64,000 nt of DNA from Blautia_A aquisgranensis (GCF_040096615.1 NZ_JBBMEJ010000012.1:61852-125851); one strand, 5' to 3'. Shown: positions 8,648 through 17,303, numbered from the stretch's first letter. The notes: generated by a model from the letters alone, not told the origin. Program-made: numbers and translations.

Positions 8648-9433
8648 ATGATCGATATCGCACATGCAAAACAGGAATTCGAGAAATATCTGGATGAATA
8701 TGACCGTGAGGATGAACAGATCCGCCTGAAGATCGTACACACCTATGGAGTAGTGAAATATGCAGGTGAGATTGCCAGAAGGATGGATTGTTCCGGGGAA
8801 GATGTGGAACTGGCAGAACTGATCGGGCTACTTCATGATATCGGACGTTTTGAGCAGATCCGTGAATTTCACAGCTTTGAGCCTGGAACAATGAATCATG
8901 CAGTGTATGGCGCAGAGCTCCTTTTTGGGGAAAAGAAGCTGATCCGGCGTTTTGTGGAGGATGACCGTTTCGATGAGCTGATCGATGCTGCAATCCACAG
9001 ACACAGTGATTTTAAGCTGGAAGGCATCCACGATGCCAGAACACTTTTTCATGCGAAGCTGATCCGGGACGCAGATAAGCTGGATAACTGCCGGGTGAAA
9101 CTGGAAGAATCCATAGAGGCTATGCTGGGAGCGTCAGCGGAGAAAGCAGGAGAAGGTCTGATCTCTCCGAAGGTGTGGGAGTCCTGCTTAAGAAGAGAAT
9201 CAGTGGTTTCGGCGGACAGAAGGATTCCTCTGGATTACTGGGTATCTTATCTTGCACAGTATTATGATATTAATTTTCCGGAGACCTGTGAGATCATAGA
9301 TGAGGAGAATTATATTACCAGAGTTGCAGAGCGTATTACCTACAAGGAACAGGATACCAGGGAAAAGATCCGCATTCTTACAGAAGACCTGAAACGGTAT
9401 CTGGAAATGCCGGCTGTGTCTGTAAAAGAATAA
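8648..9433 (+). CDS. HD-domain phosphohydrolase
   Basis: A 261-aa protein with a metal-dependent HD fold. H31, the doublet H63-D64 in LLHDIGRFEQ, the AIHRHSD motif and the distal Asp in IRDADKLDN form the usual ligand set. Members hydrolyse phosphate esters, often of nucleotides. The substrate cannot be read from sequence. ATG 8648 is chosen because AAGGAG lies 10 bp before it; an in-frame ATG at 8552 falls inside the preceding terminator. It is transcribed alone, with TATAAT at 8594-8599 upstream. Confidence 0.88.
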   Translation: MIDIAHAKQEFEKYLDEYDREDEQIRLKIVHTYGVVKYAGEIARRMDCSGEDVELAELIGLLHDIGRFEQIREFHSFEPGTMNHAVYGAELLFGEKKLIRRFVEDDRFDELIDAAIHRHSDFKLEGIHDARTLFHAKLIRDADKLDNCRVKLEESIEAMLGASAEKAGEGLISPKVWESCLRRESVVSADRRIPLDYWVSYLAQYYDINFPETCEIIDEENYITRVAERITYKEQDTREKIRILTEDLKRYLEMPAVSVKE

Positions 9434-9561
9434 ACAGGCAGAATGAAACGTCGCAGTTTGTTCCCAAAACTTCCTGTGAGTTCGATACAAAAGAAATGGC
9501 GAAAAGAGCGGAGAATAGATCTTCCAGTGCTTTTCGTTGGAACTTTTCAGGTGTAAGAAAG

Positions 9562-9598
9562 GTCATGGCGGGCGCGGTGGCACCCTGTTCCGTGACCG
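9562..9598 (+). other. Hairpin in the gap before the proS leader
   Basis: GGTCATGG pairs with CCGTGACC (one G-T). It has no T run and no recognised family. Nothing else is seen at 9434-9640. Confidence 0.35.
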
Positions 9599-9640
9599 AA
9601 ACTGATAAAGAAATTGGTTAAAATATGAGAAAGTTGGGGG

Positions 9641-9669
9641 TTGACTTTGAGTTTGGTTTCGCTTAAAAT
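9641..9669 (+). promoter_or_regulatory. Sigma-A promoter of the T-box-proS transcript
   Basis: TTGACT (9641-9646), exact 17-bp spacer, TAAAAT (9664-9669). Confidence 0.8.
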
Positions 9670-9690
9670 GTATCGAAGATACGGCGTTGA

Positions 9691-9933
9691 TGAGAATAGT
9701 ACACAGGGATATGGCACAGAGAGGGATTCCCTCCGGCGTAGCCGGATGGTGGTGTGAGAGTCCTGCCGGGTGAACTGTGGAACCGGCCTCGGAGCTCTGC
9801 GTGATTGAAGCGTGGCGTGTTTTTCCGGCGTTAACGGAGTTTGAGAGAGTGCAGGGTGTCCTGTGCTAACTGGGGTGGTACCGCCGAAGTCATTCGGTCC
9901 CTTGTGTAGGGATCCGGAGGGCTTATTTTTTTG
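9691..9933 (+). ncRNA. T-box riboswitch, proline-type
   Basis: The leader has the T-box landmarks. A Stem I base is formed by CAGAGAGG (9717 on) with CTCGGAGCTCTG. The conserved T-box motif GGGTGGTACCGCC lies at about 9873-9885. A terminator follows (TCGGTCCCT pairing with AGGGATCCGGA, then seven T at 9925-9932). The likely specifier is CCG at 9783-9785 in GAACCG, a proline codon, which agrees with proS downstream. Uncharged tRNA-Pro would stabilise the antiterminator and allow proS expression. Confidence 0.9.
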
Positions 9934-10033
9934 TCCGTAAAAAGGGACTGTATTTTCAGTGTACGGTTTATGGGACTTGAGTGAGCGTGAAGGATTCTGT
10001 TTGTTGCAGATCACAAGAAAAAGGAGATTTATC

Positions 10034-11473
10034 ATGGCAAAAGAAAAGAAATTAGTACAGGCCATTACGTCTATGGATGAGGATTTTGCTCAGTGGTATA
10101 CAGACGTTGTTAAGAAGGCTGAACTTTGCGGCTATACAAGCGTTAAGGGCTGTATGGCAATCAAACCTGCAGGTTATGCAATCTGGGAGAATATCCAGCA
10201 TGAGCTTGACCGCAGATTCAAAGAGACTGGTGTAGAGAATGTTTATATGCCGATCTTTATCCCGGAGTCTCTTCTTGACAAAGAGAAGGATCATGTAGAG
10301 GGCTTTGCTCCGGAGGTTGCATGGGTGACTCATGGCGGTCTTGATCCGCTTCAGGAGAGACTTTGCGTACGTCCGACTTCTGAGACTCTGTTCTGTGATT
10401 TCTATCAGAAAGAGATCCAGTCCCACAGAGATCTTCCGAAAGTTTACAACCAGTGGTGCTCTGTTGTGCGCTGGGAAAAAACAACCCGTCCGTTCCTTCG
10501 TTCCAGAGAGTTCCTGTGGCAGGAGGGCCATACTGCACATGCAACAGCAGAGGAGGCAGAGGCTCGTACGATCCAGATGCTGAACCTGTATGCAGATTTC
10601 TGCGAGGAAGTTCTTGCTATCCCGGTTATCAAGGGCCAGAAGACAGAGAAGGAGAAATTCGCAGGTGCTGAGGCTACTTATACCATCGAGTCCCTGATGC
10701 ATGACGGTAAGGCACTTCAGTCCGGTACAAGCCATAACTTCGGAGATGGTTTTGCGAAAGCATTCGGAATCCAGTACACAGATAAAGATAACACACTGAA
10801 ATATGTTCATCAGACTTCCTGGGGAATGACAACACGTATGATCGGTGCAATCATCATGGTTCACGGTGATAACAGTGGTCTTGTTCTTCCTCCGAGAATT
10901 GCTCCGGTACAGACTGTGATCATTCCGATCCAGCAGCGTAAAGAGGGCGTTATGGAGAAGGCTGACGAGCTTCTTGCAGCACTGAAGGCAGCAGGTATCC
11001 GTGCGAAAGTTGACGCTACAGATAAGAGCCCGGGATTCAAATTTGCCGAGCAGGAGATGCGTGGTATTCCGATCCGTATTGAGTGTGGACCGAAGGATAT
11101 CGAGAACGGTCAGGCTGTTCTGTGCCGAAGAGATACCCGTGAGAAATACACAGTATCCTTCGAGGAGCTTGCAGATAAGGTAAAAGAGCTTCTGGATACC
11201 ATTCAGCATGATATGCTGGAGCGTGCACGTGCACACAGAGAGGCACACACTTATGTGGCAAAGAATTACGAGGAGTTCGGTGAGATCATCAACAGCAAGC
11301 CAGGCTTCATCAAAGCTATGTGGTGCGGCGACCGTGCATGTGAGGATAAGATCAAAGAAGATTTCCAGGCAACTTCAAGATGTATGCCATTTGAGCAGGA
11401 GCAGTTAAGTGATGTATGCGTATGCTGTGGAAAACCGGCTAAGAAGATGGTTTACTGGGGCCGTGCATACTAA
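10034..11473 (+). CDS. proS: Prolyl-tRNA synthetase, short archaeal/eukaryotic type
   Basis: A 479-aa class II synthetase that charges tRNA-Pro. It lacks the large editing insertion of bacterial-type ProRS and ends with the C-terminal extension VCVCCGKPAKKMVYWGRAY, with a CxxC pair, as in the type 3 (archaeal-like) enzymes. Motif 2 is visible as CSVVRWEKTTRPFLRSREFLWQEGH (written here only to define its region) and motif 3 as HGDNSGLVLPPRIAP. ATG 10034 has AAGGAG 8 bp upstream. It is controlled by the preceding T-box. Confidence 0.96.
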   Translation: MAKEKKLVQAITSMDEDFAQWYTDVVKKAELCGYTSVKGCMAIKPAGYAIWENIQHELDRRFKETGVENVYMPIFIPESLLDKEKDHVEGFAPEVAWVTHGGLDPLQERLCVRPTSETLFCDFYQKEIQSHRDLPKVYNQWCSVVRWEKTTRPFLRSREFLWQEGHTAHATAEEAEARTIQMLNLYADFCEEVLAIPVIKGQKTEKEKFAGAEATYTIESLMHDGKALQSGTSHNFGDGFAKAFGIQYTDKDNTLKYVHQTSWGMTTRMIGAIIMVHGDNSGLVLPPRIAPVQTVIIPIQQRKEGVMEKADELLAALKAAGIRAKVDATDKSPGFKFAEQEMRGIPIRIECGPKDIENGQAVLCRRDTREKYTVSFEELADKVKELLDTIQHDMLERARAHREAHTYVAKNYEEFGEIINSKPGFIKAMWCGDRACEDKIKEDFQATSRCMPFEQEQLSDVCVCCGKPAKKMVYWGRAY

Positions 11474-11493
11474 ATCATAAAAAATGCAGATAT

Positions 11494-11531
11494 AAACAGC
11501 GGAGCAAAAAAATATGCTTCGCTGTTTTTTT
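11494..11531 (+). terminator. Terminator after proS
   Basis: Stem AAACAGCGGAGC/GCTTCGCTGTTT with seven T. Confidence 0.88.
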
Positions 11532-11532
11532 A

Positions 11533-11541
11533 TGGTATAAT
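11533..11541 (+). promoter_or_regulatory. Extended -10 promoter for cca
   Basis: TGGTATAAT is an extended -10 box (TGnTATAAT) with no good -35. It lies 47 bp before the cca start. Confidence 0.5.
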
Positions 11542-11588
11542 AACAGGGATTTCCTGATGCAATAATATAAGATTAACAGGGAGGTATT

Positions 11589-12926
11589 ATGAAAATAGAG
11601 ATACCACAAAAAGCGGCGCAGATTCTGCAGACACTTAATGAGGCCGGTTATGAGGCTTATGTTGTAGGCGGCTGTGTGCGGGATTCTATTCTGAACCGTG
11701 AGCCGGGAGACTGGGATATTACCACATCTGCCCTTCCGGAGCAGGTGAAAGCATTGTTCAGAAGAACGGTGGATACAGGAATCCAGCATGGAACTGTTAC
11801 CGTAATGATAGAGAAAGAAGGGTTTGAGGTTACCACCTATCGGGTGGATGGAGAGTATCACGATGGCCGCCATCCGGAAAAAGTGACATTTACCAGAAGC
11901 CTTGAGGAAGATTTAAAGAGAAGAGATTTTACCATTAACGCCATGGCGTACCATCCGGAACATGGTCTGGTGGATCTGTTTGGCGGAATGGAAGACATTG
12001 ATAAAAAGATCATCCGCTGTGTGGGAAATCCGGTAGAGCGTTTTACAGAGGATGCTCTGCGTATGCTTCGTGCAGTGCGATTTTCCGCACAGCTTGGTTT
12101 TGAGGTGGAAGAAAATACGAAGGCTGCGCTTTCCCGTATGTCCGGAAATCTTGAGCATGTCAGCGCAGAGCGGATCCAGACGGAGCTTGTGAAGCTGCTG
12201 GTGTCGACTCATCCGGATTACCTTCGGACAGCCTGGGAGACAGGACTTACCCGGAAATTTCTTCCGGAGTTTGATGCCTGCATGGAGACAGAACAGAATA
12301 CGCCGCATCACTGCTACAGTGTAGGGGAGCATATTCTTAAGAGTCTTACGGAGATTGAAGCAGACAGACTTTTGCGTACCACCATGCTTCTCCATGATAT
12401 AGCGAAGCCTGTGGTAAAAAAGACTGATGAGAATGGCAGGGATCATTTTAAGACCCACGGATCTGCAGGTGAAAAGCTTGCAGGAAAGATCCTGCGTCGT
12501 CTGAAATTTGACAATGCGACCATTCGAAGCACCTGCCGCCTGATCCGGTATCATGATCTTCGTCCGGCTCCCACACCGGAGGATGTGCGAAGATGTGTGA
12601 ATCTTATAGGAGAAGATCTTTTTCCATTATATCTTAAGATACAAAAAGCAGACCTTCTGGCACAGAGCACCTACAAAAGAGAAGAGAAATTATCACGCCT
12701 GAACGGAGTGATCAAGGCTTATCAGGAAATTCTGGAAAGAGGAGAGTGCACTTCTCTGAAAACCCTGGCAGTTACAGGAAACGATCTGATACGAGCCGGA
12801 CATCCGGCAGGTCCGGCACTCGGAGAGCTTCTTTCGAGGCTTCTGGATGCGGTACTGAAGGATCCGTCTCTTAACACAAAAGAGAAGCTGCTTTTCCTGG
12901 CAGCTGAAAGATCAGAAACAGAATAG
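11589..12926 (+). CDS. cca: CCA tRNA nucleotidyltransferase with HD domain
   Basis: A 445-aa class II nucleotidyltransferase that builds or repairs the 3' CCA of tRNAs. The catalytic motif GGCVRD is at residues 27-32 and the metal-binding DWD at 41-43. RRDFTINAMA and the ERFTEDALRMLRAVRFSAQ region follow. A C-terminal HD domain (LLHDIAKP, near residue 267) is present, so the protein may also have phosphohydrolase activity. GGGAGG lies before ATG 11589. The tRNA-Tyr in this window has no encoded CCA and would depend on such an enzyme. Confidence 0.94.
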   Translation: MKIEIPQKAAQILQTLNEAGYEAYVVGGCVRDSILNREPGDWDITTSALPEQVKALFRRTVDTGIQHGTVTVMIEKEGFEVTTYRVDGEYHDGRHPEKVTFTRSLEEDLKRRDFTINAMAYHPEHGLVDLFGGMEDIDKKIIRCVGNPVERFTEDALRMLRAVRFSAQLGFEVEENTKAALSRMSGNLEHVSAERIQTELVKLLVSTHPDYLRTAWETGLTRKFLPEFDACMETEQNTPHHCYSVGEHILKSLTEIEADRLLRTTMLLHDIAKPVVKKTDENGRDHFKTHGSAGEKLAGKILRRLKFDNATIRSTCRLIRYHDLRPAPTPEDVRRCVNLIGEDLFPLYLKIQKADLLAQSTYKREEKLSRLNGVIKAYQEILERGECTSLKTLAVTGNDLIRAGHPAGPALGELLSRLLDAVLKDPSLNTKEKLLFLAAERSETE

Positions 12927-12927
12927 A

Positions 12928-12956
12928 GAATAACAAAAATCCCCCCTGCATATGAT
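12928..12956 (+). promoter_or_regulatory. Sigma-E-like promoter before the coat gene
   Basis: GAATAAC (12928-12934) matches 5/7 of the sigma-E -35, followed by exactly 14 bp and CATATGAT (12949-12956), 6/8 of the -10. The start site would fall near 12963, inside the loop of the hairpin at 12941-12980. Confidence 0.5.
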
Positions 12957-12980
12957 AGAACGTAAAATATGGCAGGGGGG
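12941..12980 (+). promoter_or_regulatory. Hairpin covering the ribosome site of the coat gene
   Basis: CCCCCCTGC (12941-12949) is perfectly complementary to GCAGGGGGG (12972-12980), with a 22-nt loop. The right arm contains the only good Shine-Dalgarno sequence for the following gene (TTG 12988, 7 bp downstream). There is no T run, so it is not a terminator. Confidence 0.7.
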
Positions 12981-12987
12981 AACGTGT

Positions 12988-13965
12988 TTGTATGATTATG
13001 GTTTGAGCGTGCTGGAGCAGTATGGACTGACTGCGGGATCGTCAGGCAGAGTGAGGGGTGCACTTTTGTGCCAGACTGAGAAAGGTTCTGTGATCATCCG
13101 GGAATTTCACGGCTCTGAAAAAAAGATTGCCATGCAGCAGACGCTTCTTTTGAAGCTTAAGGAACAGGGATGTCAGGTAGATTTCTTTCTGGAAAATCAG
13201 GAAGGCAGTCTGGTGAGCAGGGATAAGGATGCCATTCCCTATACCGTACAGAACTGGCCGGAGGGCAGGGAATGTGACACAAAATCCGAAGCAGATATCC
13301 GCAAAAGTGTAAAAACACTGGCAGAACTTCATAAAAAAATGCAACTGCCCGTGGAAGAAGATTATAAAGGACGCAACCTCAGGGATGAATATACAAGACA
13401 TAACCAGGAAATGAAAAAAATACGTATGTTTATCCGGAAAAAGGGAGCAGAAAATCAGTTTGAAAAAGAATATCTCTCAAGTGTGGAATGGTTCCTGGAA
13501 AAAGGTGAGGCGGCAGTCTCCATGCTGGAAATGACGGACTACCAGACACTTAGGGAAAAATCTCTGGCAGAGGGAAGTATCTGCCATGGAGAGTACAACC
13601 AGCATAATGTACTGATCCTTGGCCGCAATGTGTCAGTGACTAATTTCGGTCACTGGAGTTTTGATGTGCAGATGGCAGATCTTTACCGTTTTATGCGTAA
13701 GATTCTGGAAAAATACAGCTGGGATCCCCGCATGGCAGAAAAAATGCTGTCGGCCTACAATACGGTGCGCCCGATCTCGGAATCCGAATGGAAAAATCTG
13801 AAGGTGCGTTTTTTTTATCCGGAAAAATACTGGAAGCTTGCCAATTATTATTACACCCATAAAAAGGTGGTGGTTTCCGGAAAAAATGTGGAAAAGCTGC
13901 ATACGCTGATCCGCCAGAAAAAACAGTGGGAGGAATTTCCGAAACAATGCTTCGGACAAAAATGA
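12988..13965 (+). CDS. CotS-family spore coat protein (kinase-like fold)
   Basis: A ~325-aa protein of the CotS/YutH/YsxE group, with an aminoglycoside-phosphotransferase-like fold. It starts YDYGLSVLEQYGL and continues RGALLCQTEKG...IIREFHGSEKK. The catalytic-loop position reads ICHGEYNQHNVLI, and VTNFGHWSFDVQMADLYRFMRK replaces the usual DFD/DxxR segment, so real kinase activity is doubtful. The family builds the spore coat or germination machinery in the mother cell. TTG 12988 is chosen over ATG 12952: it has GGGGGG 7 bp upstream, while the ATG has no ribosome site and lies within the putative -10. Confidence 0.8.
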   Translation: MYDYGLSVLEQYGLTAGSSGRVRGALLCQTEKGSVIIREFHGSEKKIAMQQTLLLKLKEQGCQVDFFLENQEGSLVSRDKDAIPYTVQNWPEGRECDTKSEADIRKSVKTLAELHKKMQLPVEEDYKGRNLRDEYTRHNQEMKKIRMFIRKKGAENQFEKEYLSSVEWFLEKGEAAVSMLEMTDYQTLREKSLAEGSICHGEYNQHNVLILGRNVSVTNFGHWSFDVQMADLYRFMRKILEKYSWDPRMAEKMLSAYNTVRPISESEWKNLKVRFFYPEKYWKLANYYYTHKKVVVSGKNVEKLHTLIRQKKQWEEFPKQCFGQK

Positions 13966-14071
13966 TTATGAATATGGCAGAATATTACAAAAACAGAGCT
14001 TCCCTTTTTCAGAAAATTGTTATATAATACTAAATATATTATATGAAAGAAACAGGGAGGTATTTTGAAAC

Positions 14072-15805
14072 ATGGATTATAAGGAAATTTATAGTCAGTG
14101 GCTTGAAAATCCATACTTCGATGATGCGACAAAAGAAGAACTGAGAGCAATTAAAGACGATGAGAACGAGATCAAAGAGCGTTTTTACATGGATCTTGAG
14201 TTTGGTACGGCAGGCCTGCGCGGTATCATCGGCGCGGGTACCAACCGTATGAATATCTATGTTGTAAGAAGAGCAACACAGGGACTTGCCAACTACATTG
14301 CGAAGGTAGACAAGAAATCCCAGGGTGTTGCCATCGCATATGACTCCCGTCATATGTCACCGGAGTTTGCCCAGGAGGCAGCCCTTTGCCTGGCAGCTAA
14401 CGGAATCAAGGCTTACATCTTCGAAACACTTCGTCCGACACCGGAGCTTTCTTTTGCAGTACGTCACTTAGGATGCGTTGCAGGTATCAACGTAACAGCC
14501 AGCCACAACCCACCGGAATACAACGGCTACAAGGTTTACTGGGAGGACGGCGCACAGATCACACCACCTCATGATTCCGGAATCATGGGAGAGGTAAAAG
14601 CAATCTCTGACTGGAATACAGTGAAGACCATGGATAAAGAAGAAGCAGTGAAGGCAGGACTTTTCGAGGTGATCGGACAGGCTGTTGATGATGCTTACAT
14701 GGCAGAGCTTAAGAAACAGGTTATCCACATGGATGCGATCCAGGCAGAGGGTAAGAACCTGAAGATCGTTTACTCACCGCTTCATGGAACCGGTAATATT
14801 CCGGCAAGAAGAATCCTGAAAGAGCTTGGTTTTGAGAATGTATATGTAGTACCGGAGCAGGAGCTTCCGAACGGAGACTTCCCGACAGTCAGCTATCCGA
14901 ACCCGGAGGCAGCAGAGGCATTTGAACTCGGACTTAAACTTGCAAAAGAGGTTGACGCAGATCTTGTTCTTGCAACAGATCCGGATGCAGACCGTCTTGG
15001 TGTCCGTGTAAAAGATAAGAATGGCGAGTATCATGACCTTACCGGAAACATGTCCGGATGCCTTCTTGCAAACTATGAGCTGAGCCAGAGAAAGGCTGTA
15101 AACGGAAGCCTTCCGGCAGACGGTGCTCTTGTAAAGACAATCGTTACAACCAACCTGGCAGATGCCATTGCCAAAGGATATGGTGTAAATCTTATCGAAG
15201 TACTTACCGGCTTCAAATACATCGGACAGCAGATCCTTGGCTTTGAGAACAGCGGCAAGGGTACATATCTTTTCGGATTTGAGGAGAGCTACGGCTGTCT
15301 GATCGGAACCTACGCAAGAGATAAAGATGCCATTGTTGCAACCATGGCACTGTGTGAGGCGGCAGCTTACTATAAGACACAGGGCAAGACTCTCTGGGAT
15401 GCAATGATCGACATGTATGAGGAGTTCGGATACTACAAGGATGCGATCCAGGCAGTTACCATGAAGGGTATCGAGGGACTTGCGAAGATCCAGGAGATCA
15501 TGACAACACTTCGTCAGAACCCGCCTGCAGAGTTTGCAGGACATAAGGTAACAGCAGTACGTGACTACAAGCTTGACGAGATCACAGATCTTGCAACAGG
15601 AGAGAAGAAACCTACAGGACTTCCGAATTCCAATGTTCTTTACTATGAACTCACAGACGATGCATGGGTTTGCGTAAGACCATCCGGAACAGAGCCGAAG
15701 GTCAAATTCTACTATGGAGTTAAAGGAACCTCTCTTGCTGATGCAGACGAGAAATCCGATGCAATGGGCAAGGCTGTTCTTGCAATGGTTGATTCCATGA
15801 AATAA
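14072..15805 (+). CDS. pgcA: Phosphoglucomutase/phosphomannomutase
   Basis: A 577-aa alpha-D-phosphohexomutase that interconverts hexose 1- and 6-phosphates, linking glycogen and nucleotide-sugar synthesis with glycolysis. The four family motifs are present: the phosphoserine loop TASHNPPEYNGYK (about 142), the metal loop DPDADRLGV (about 303), the sugar-binding region GFEESYGCL, and the phosphate loop RPSGTEPKVKFYYG (about 536). Length and GTAGLRGIIGAGTNRMN near the start match the Firmicute PgcA type. AGGGAGG precedes the ATG and TATAAT (14023-14028) lies upstream. mazG follows after 1 bp. Confidence 0.95.
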   Translation: MDYKEIYSQWLENPYFDDATKEELRAIKDDENEIKERFYMDLEFGTAGLRGIIGAGTNRMNIYVVRRATQGLANYIAKVDKKSQGVAIAYDSRHMSPEFAQEAALCLAANGIKAYIFETLRPTPELSFAVRHLGCVAGINVTASHNPPEYNGYKVYWEDGAQITPPHDSGIMGEVKAISDWNTVKTMDKEEAVKAGLFEVIGQAVDDAYMAELKKQVIHMDAIQAEGKNLKIVYSPLHGTGNIPARRILKELGFENVYVVPEQELPNGDFPTVSYPNPEAAEAFELGLKLAKEVDADLVLATDPDADRLGVRVKDKNGEYHDLTGNMSGCLLANYELSQRKAVNGSLPADGALVKTIVTTNLADAIAKGYGVNLIEVLTGFKYIGQQILGFENSGKGTYLFGFEESYGCLIGTYARDKDAIVATMALCEAAAYYKTQGKTLWDAMIDMYEEFGYYKDAIQAVTMKGIEGLAKIQEIMTTLRQNPPAEFAGHKVTAVRDYKLDEITDLATGEKKPTGLPNSNVLYYELTDDAWVCVRPSGTEPKVKFYYGVKGTSLADADEKSDAMGKAVLAMVDSMK

Positions 15806-15806
15806 T

Positions 15807-16205
15807 ATGGCCACACAGGACAGATATACGTTCGAAGAGCTTGTCAGCATTATCAGCAGGATCCGCAGAGAATGTCCGTGGGACAGTGTACAGACCCACG
15901 AGAGCCTGAAGGAATGCCTGACCAATGAGGTTCAGGAGGTTTTTGAAGGAATCGATCATTTCCGGGAGACCGGAGACAGTGATAATTTCTGTGAGGAACT
16001 TGGGGATATTCTGATGTTGCTTATCCTCCAGAGTGAGATCGCCCGTGAAGAGGGGCAGTTCACGATCGATGATGTGATCAGTGGCGTTGCAGACAAGATG
16101 AGATTTCGCCATCCGCGGATATTTTTTCCAGAAGACAAAGAAGCCTGCAGCCTTTCCTGGGAAGAACTGAAGAAGCGGGAAAAAATGGGCAGAAAATGCC
16201 CGTAA
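15807..16205 (+). CDS. mazG: MazG-type nucleotide pyrophosphohydrolase
   Basis: A 132-aa single-domain MazG protein. ECPWDSVQTHESL, the metal-binding EVQEVFEGID and EELGDILMLLILQSEIA helices, and MRFRHPRIFF are characteristic. It hydrolyses abnormal or excess NTPs to NMP and pyrophosphate. Only one base separates it from pgcA, so the two are probably co-transcribed. In B. subtilis the counterpart (yabN) is fused to a methylase domain and lies at the same place in the yab-divIC-spoIIE order; the extra domain is absent here. Confidence 0.9.
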   Translation: MATQDRYTFEELVSIISRIRRECPWDSVQTHESLKECLTNEVQEVFEGIDHFRETGDSDNFCEELGDILMLLILQSEIAREEGQFTIDDVISGVADKMRFRHPRIFFPEDKEACSLSWEELKKREKMGRKCP

Positions 16206-16218
16206 TATGTGAAAAACC

Positions 16219-16247
16219 TTGACATTATAAGCCAAAAGGGTTATATA
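16219..16247 (+). promoter_or_regulatory. Sigma-A promoter of hup
   Basis: Perfect TTGACA (16219-16224), 17 bp, TATATA (16242-16247). Confidence 0.82.
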
Positions 16248-16298
16248 TATAAAGCAAAGCCAAAAAATAAGAGAACATCAATTATAGGAGGAAACACC

Positions 16299-16577
16299 AT
16301 GAATAAAACAGAGTTAGTAGCAGCAATGGCGAAAGATACCAATCTTTCCAAGAAAGATGTAGAAGCTGTTCTGAAATCTTTTATCGATGTTGTAACTGAT
16401 GAACTGAAAAAAGGCGAGAAGGTTCAGCTTGTTGGATTTGGTACATTCGAAGTCAGCACAAGAGCTGCAAGAGAGGGAAGAAATCCTCAGACTGGTGAGA
16501 CCATGACAATTGAGGCTTCCAAGTCTCCGAAGTTCAAAGCTGGAAAAGCTTTAAAGGACGTTGTTAACGGTAAATAA
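16299..16577 (+). CDS. hup: DNA-binding protein HU
   Basis: A 92-aa histone-like protein that bends and compacts the nucleoid. It begins MNKTELVAAMAKDTNLSKKD and has the DNA-binding arm signature GFGTFEVSTRAAREGRNPQTG. ATG 16299 is preceded by AGGAGG 8 bp upstream; the in-frame codons before it have no ribosome site and overlap the promoter. A strong promoter and a strong terminator make it a single-gene unit, as expected for an abundant protein. Confidence 0.97.
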   Translation: MNKTELVAAMAKDTNLSKKDVEAVLKSFIDVVTDELKKGEKVQLVGFGTFEVSTRAAREGRNPQTGETMTIEASKSPKFKAGKALKDVVNGK

Positions 16578-16599
16578 TCTGTTGGTTCAGAGTGATAAC

Positions 16600-16640
16600 A
16601 GCAGGAGAAACCTTAAAAACTGGTTTCTCCTGCTTTTTTT
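16600..16640 (+). terminator. Terminator after hup
   Basis: A perfect 13-bp stem AGCAGGAGAAACC/GGTTTCTCCTGCT is followed by T7. The rqcP ribosome site AGGAGG begins directly after the T run, so some read-through probably feeds rqcP. Confidence 0.92.
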
Positions 16641-16653
16641 AGGAGGAAAAAAT

Positions 16654-16893
16654 ATGCGTCTTGATAAATATCTGAAAGTATCCAGACTGATCAAACGCCG
16701 CACAGTGGCAAATGAGGCCTGTGATGCGGGAAGAGTTCTGGTAAATGACAAGCCGGCCAAAGCATCTGTACAGGTGAAGACCGGGGACACCGTGGAGATC
16801 CAGTTCGGAAGCCGGAATGTTAAGGTGGAGGTTCTGGAAGTTAAAGACACTGTAAAAAAAGACGAAGTGGAGAGTATGTTCCGCTACATCTGA
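16654..16893 (+). CDS. rqcP: S4-domain RNA-binding protein RqcP
   Basis: A 79-aa protein consisting of one S4 domain (MRLDKYLKVSRLIKRRT...ANEACDAGRVLVNDKPAKASVQVKTGD, shown in two parts). RqcP (YabO in B. subtilis) binds the 50S-tRNA interface and helps RqcH add C-terminal alanine tails to stalled nascent chains. The same gene lies before yabP-divIC-spoIIE in Bacillus, which supports this name over Hsp15. The AGGAGG 8 bp before ATG 16654 decides the start. Confidence 0.92.
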   Translation: MRLDKYLKVSRLIKRRTVANEACDAGRVLVNDKPAKASVQVKTGDTVEIQFGSRNVKVEVLEVKDTVKKDEVESMFRYI

Positions 16894-16940
16894 CAAAAGC
16901 TATGTCTGTCAGAAGAGAGCTTTGACAGAATAACGCAGAG

Positions 16941-16969
16941 GTCTATTCCGGAATACTTTTTCATAAAAT
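16941..16969 (+). promoter_or_regulatory. Sigma-E-like promoter of yabP
   Basis: GTCTATT (16941-16947; 5/7), 14 bp, CATAAAAT (16962-16969; 7/8 of CATACANT). yabP is a sigma-E gene in B. subtilis. The predicted start near 16976 favours TTG 17001 as the yabP start codon. Confidence 0.65.
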
Positions 16970-17000
16970 AACAGAGAAATCATGCTTGGGGAAACAGCGA

Positions 17001-17282
17001 TTGGAAGAGAAGAGGTCCACAGTACTTCACAGGCTGATACTGGAAAGGCAGAAGGGCGGAACTGTTACAGGGATCCGTGAGGTAATCTCCTTTGATGAAA
17101 AAGAAATATTGCTGTATACAGAAGAAGGAAAGCTGTCGATAAAGGGCGGAGAGCTTCATATGAAGCAACTTGACCTGAAAAACGGAGAGATGAGTTTTGA
17201 GGGCAGGATCGACAGCCTGAACTATCTGGGCAGAAAAAAAGACAGAAAAGAAGAACCCTTTTTAAAAAGGCTGCTGCGTTAG
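17001..17282 (+). CDS. yabP: Sporulation protein YabP
   Basis: A ~93-aa mother-cell protein of the YabP/YqfC family, needed for spore formation. The central region GIREVISFDEKEILLYTEEG and KLSIKGGELHMKQLDLKNG matches the family's conserved 'SIKG..L...LD...G' core. TTG 17001 is preferred because GGGGAAA lies 6 bp upstream and the sigma-E-like promoter ends at 16969. An in-frame TTG at 16986 is also possible. yabQ, the usual next gene, is absent: only 110 bp separate yabP from divIC. Confidence 0.88.
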   Translation: MEEKRSTVLHRLILERQKGGTVTGIREVISFDEKEILLYTEEGKLSIKGGELHMKQLDLKNGEMSFEGRIDSLNYLGRKKDRKEEPFLKRLLR

Positions 17283-17303
17283 ACAAAAAAGCCGGCAAAC
17301 TGG

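Noticed and set aside
9434..9640. Possible small RNA or gene between the HD gene and the T-box
   Set aside because: Apart from one modest hairpin there is no promoter-terminator pair or coding frame with a ribosome site.
10052..11248. A 398-codon frame antisense to proS
   Set aside because: It lies wholly opposite a conserved gene, has no ribosome site, and its product shows no recognisable domain.
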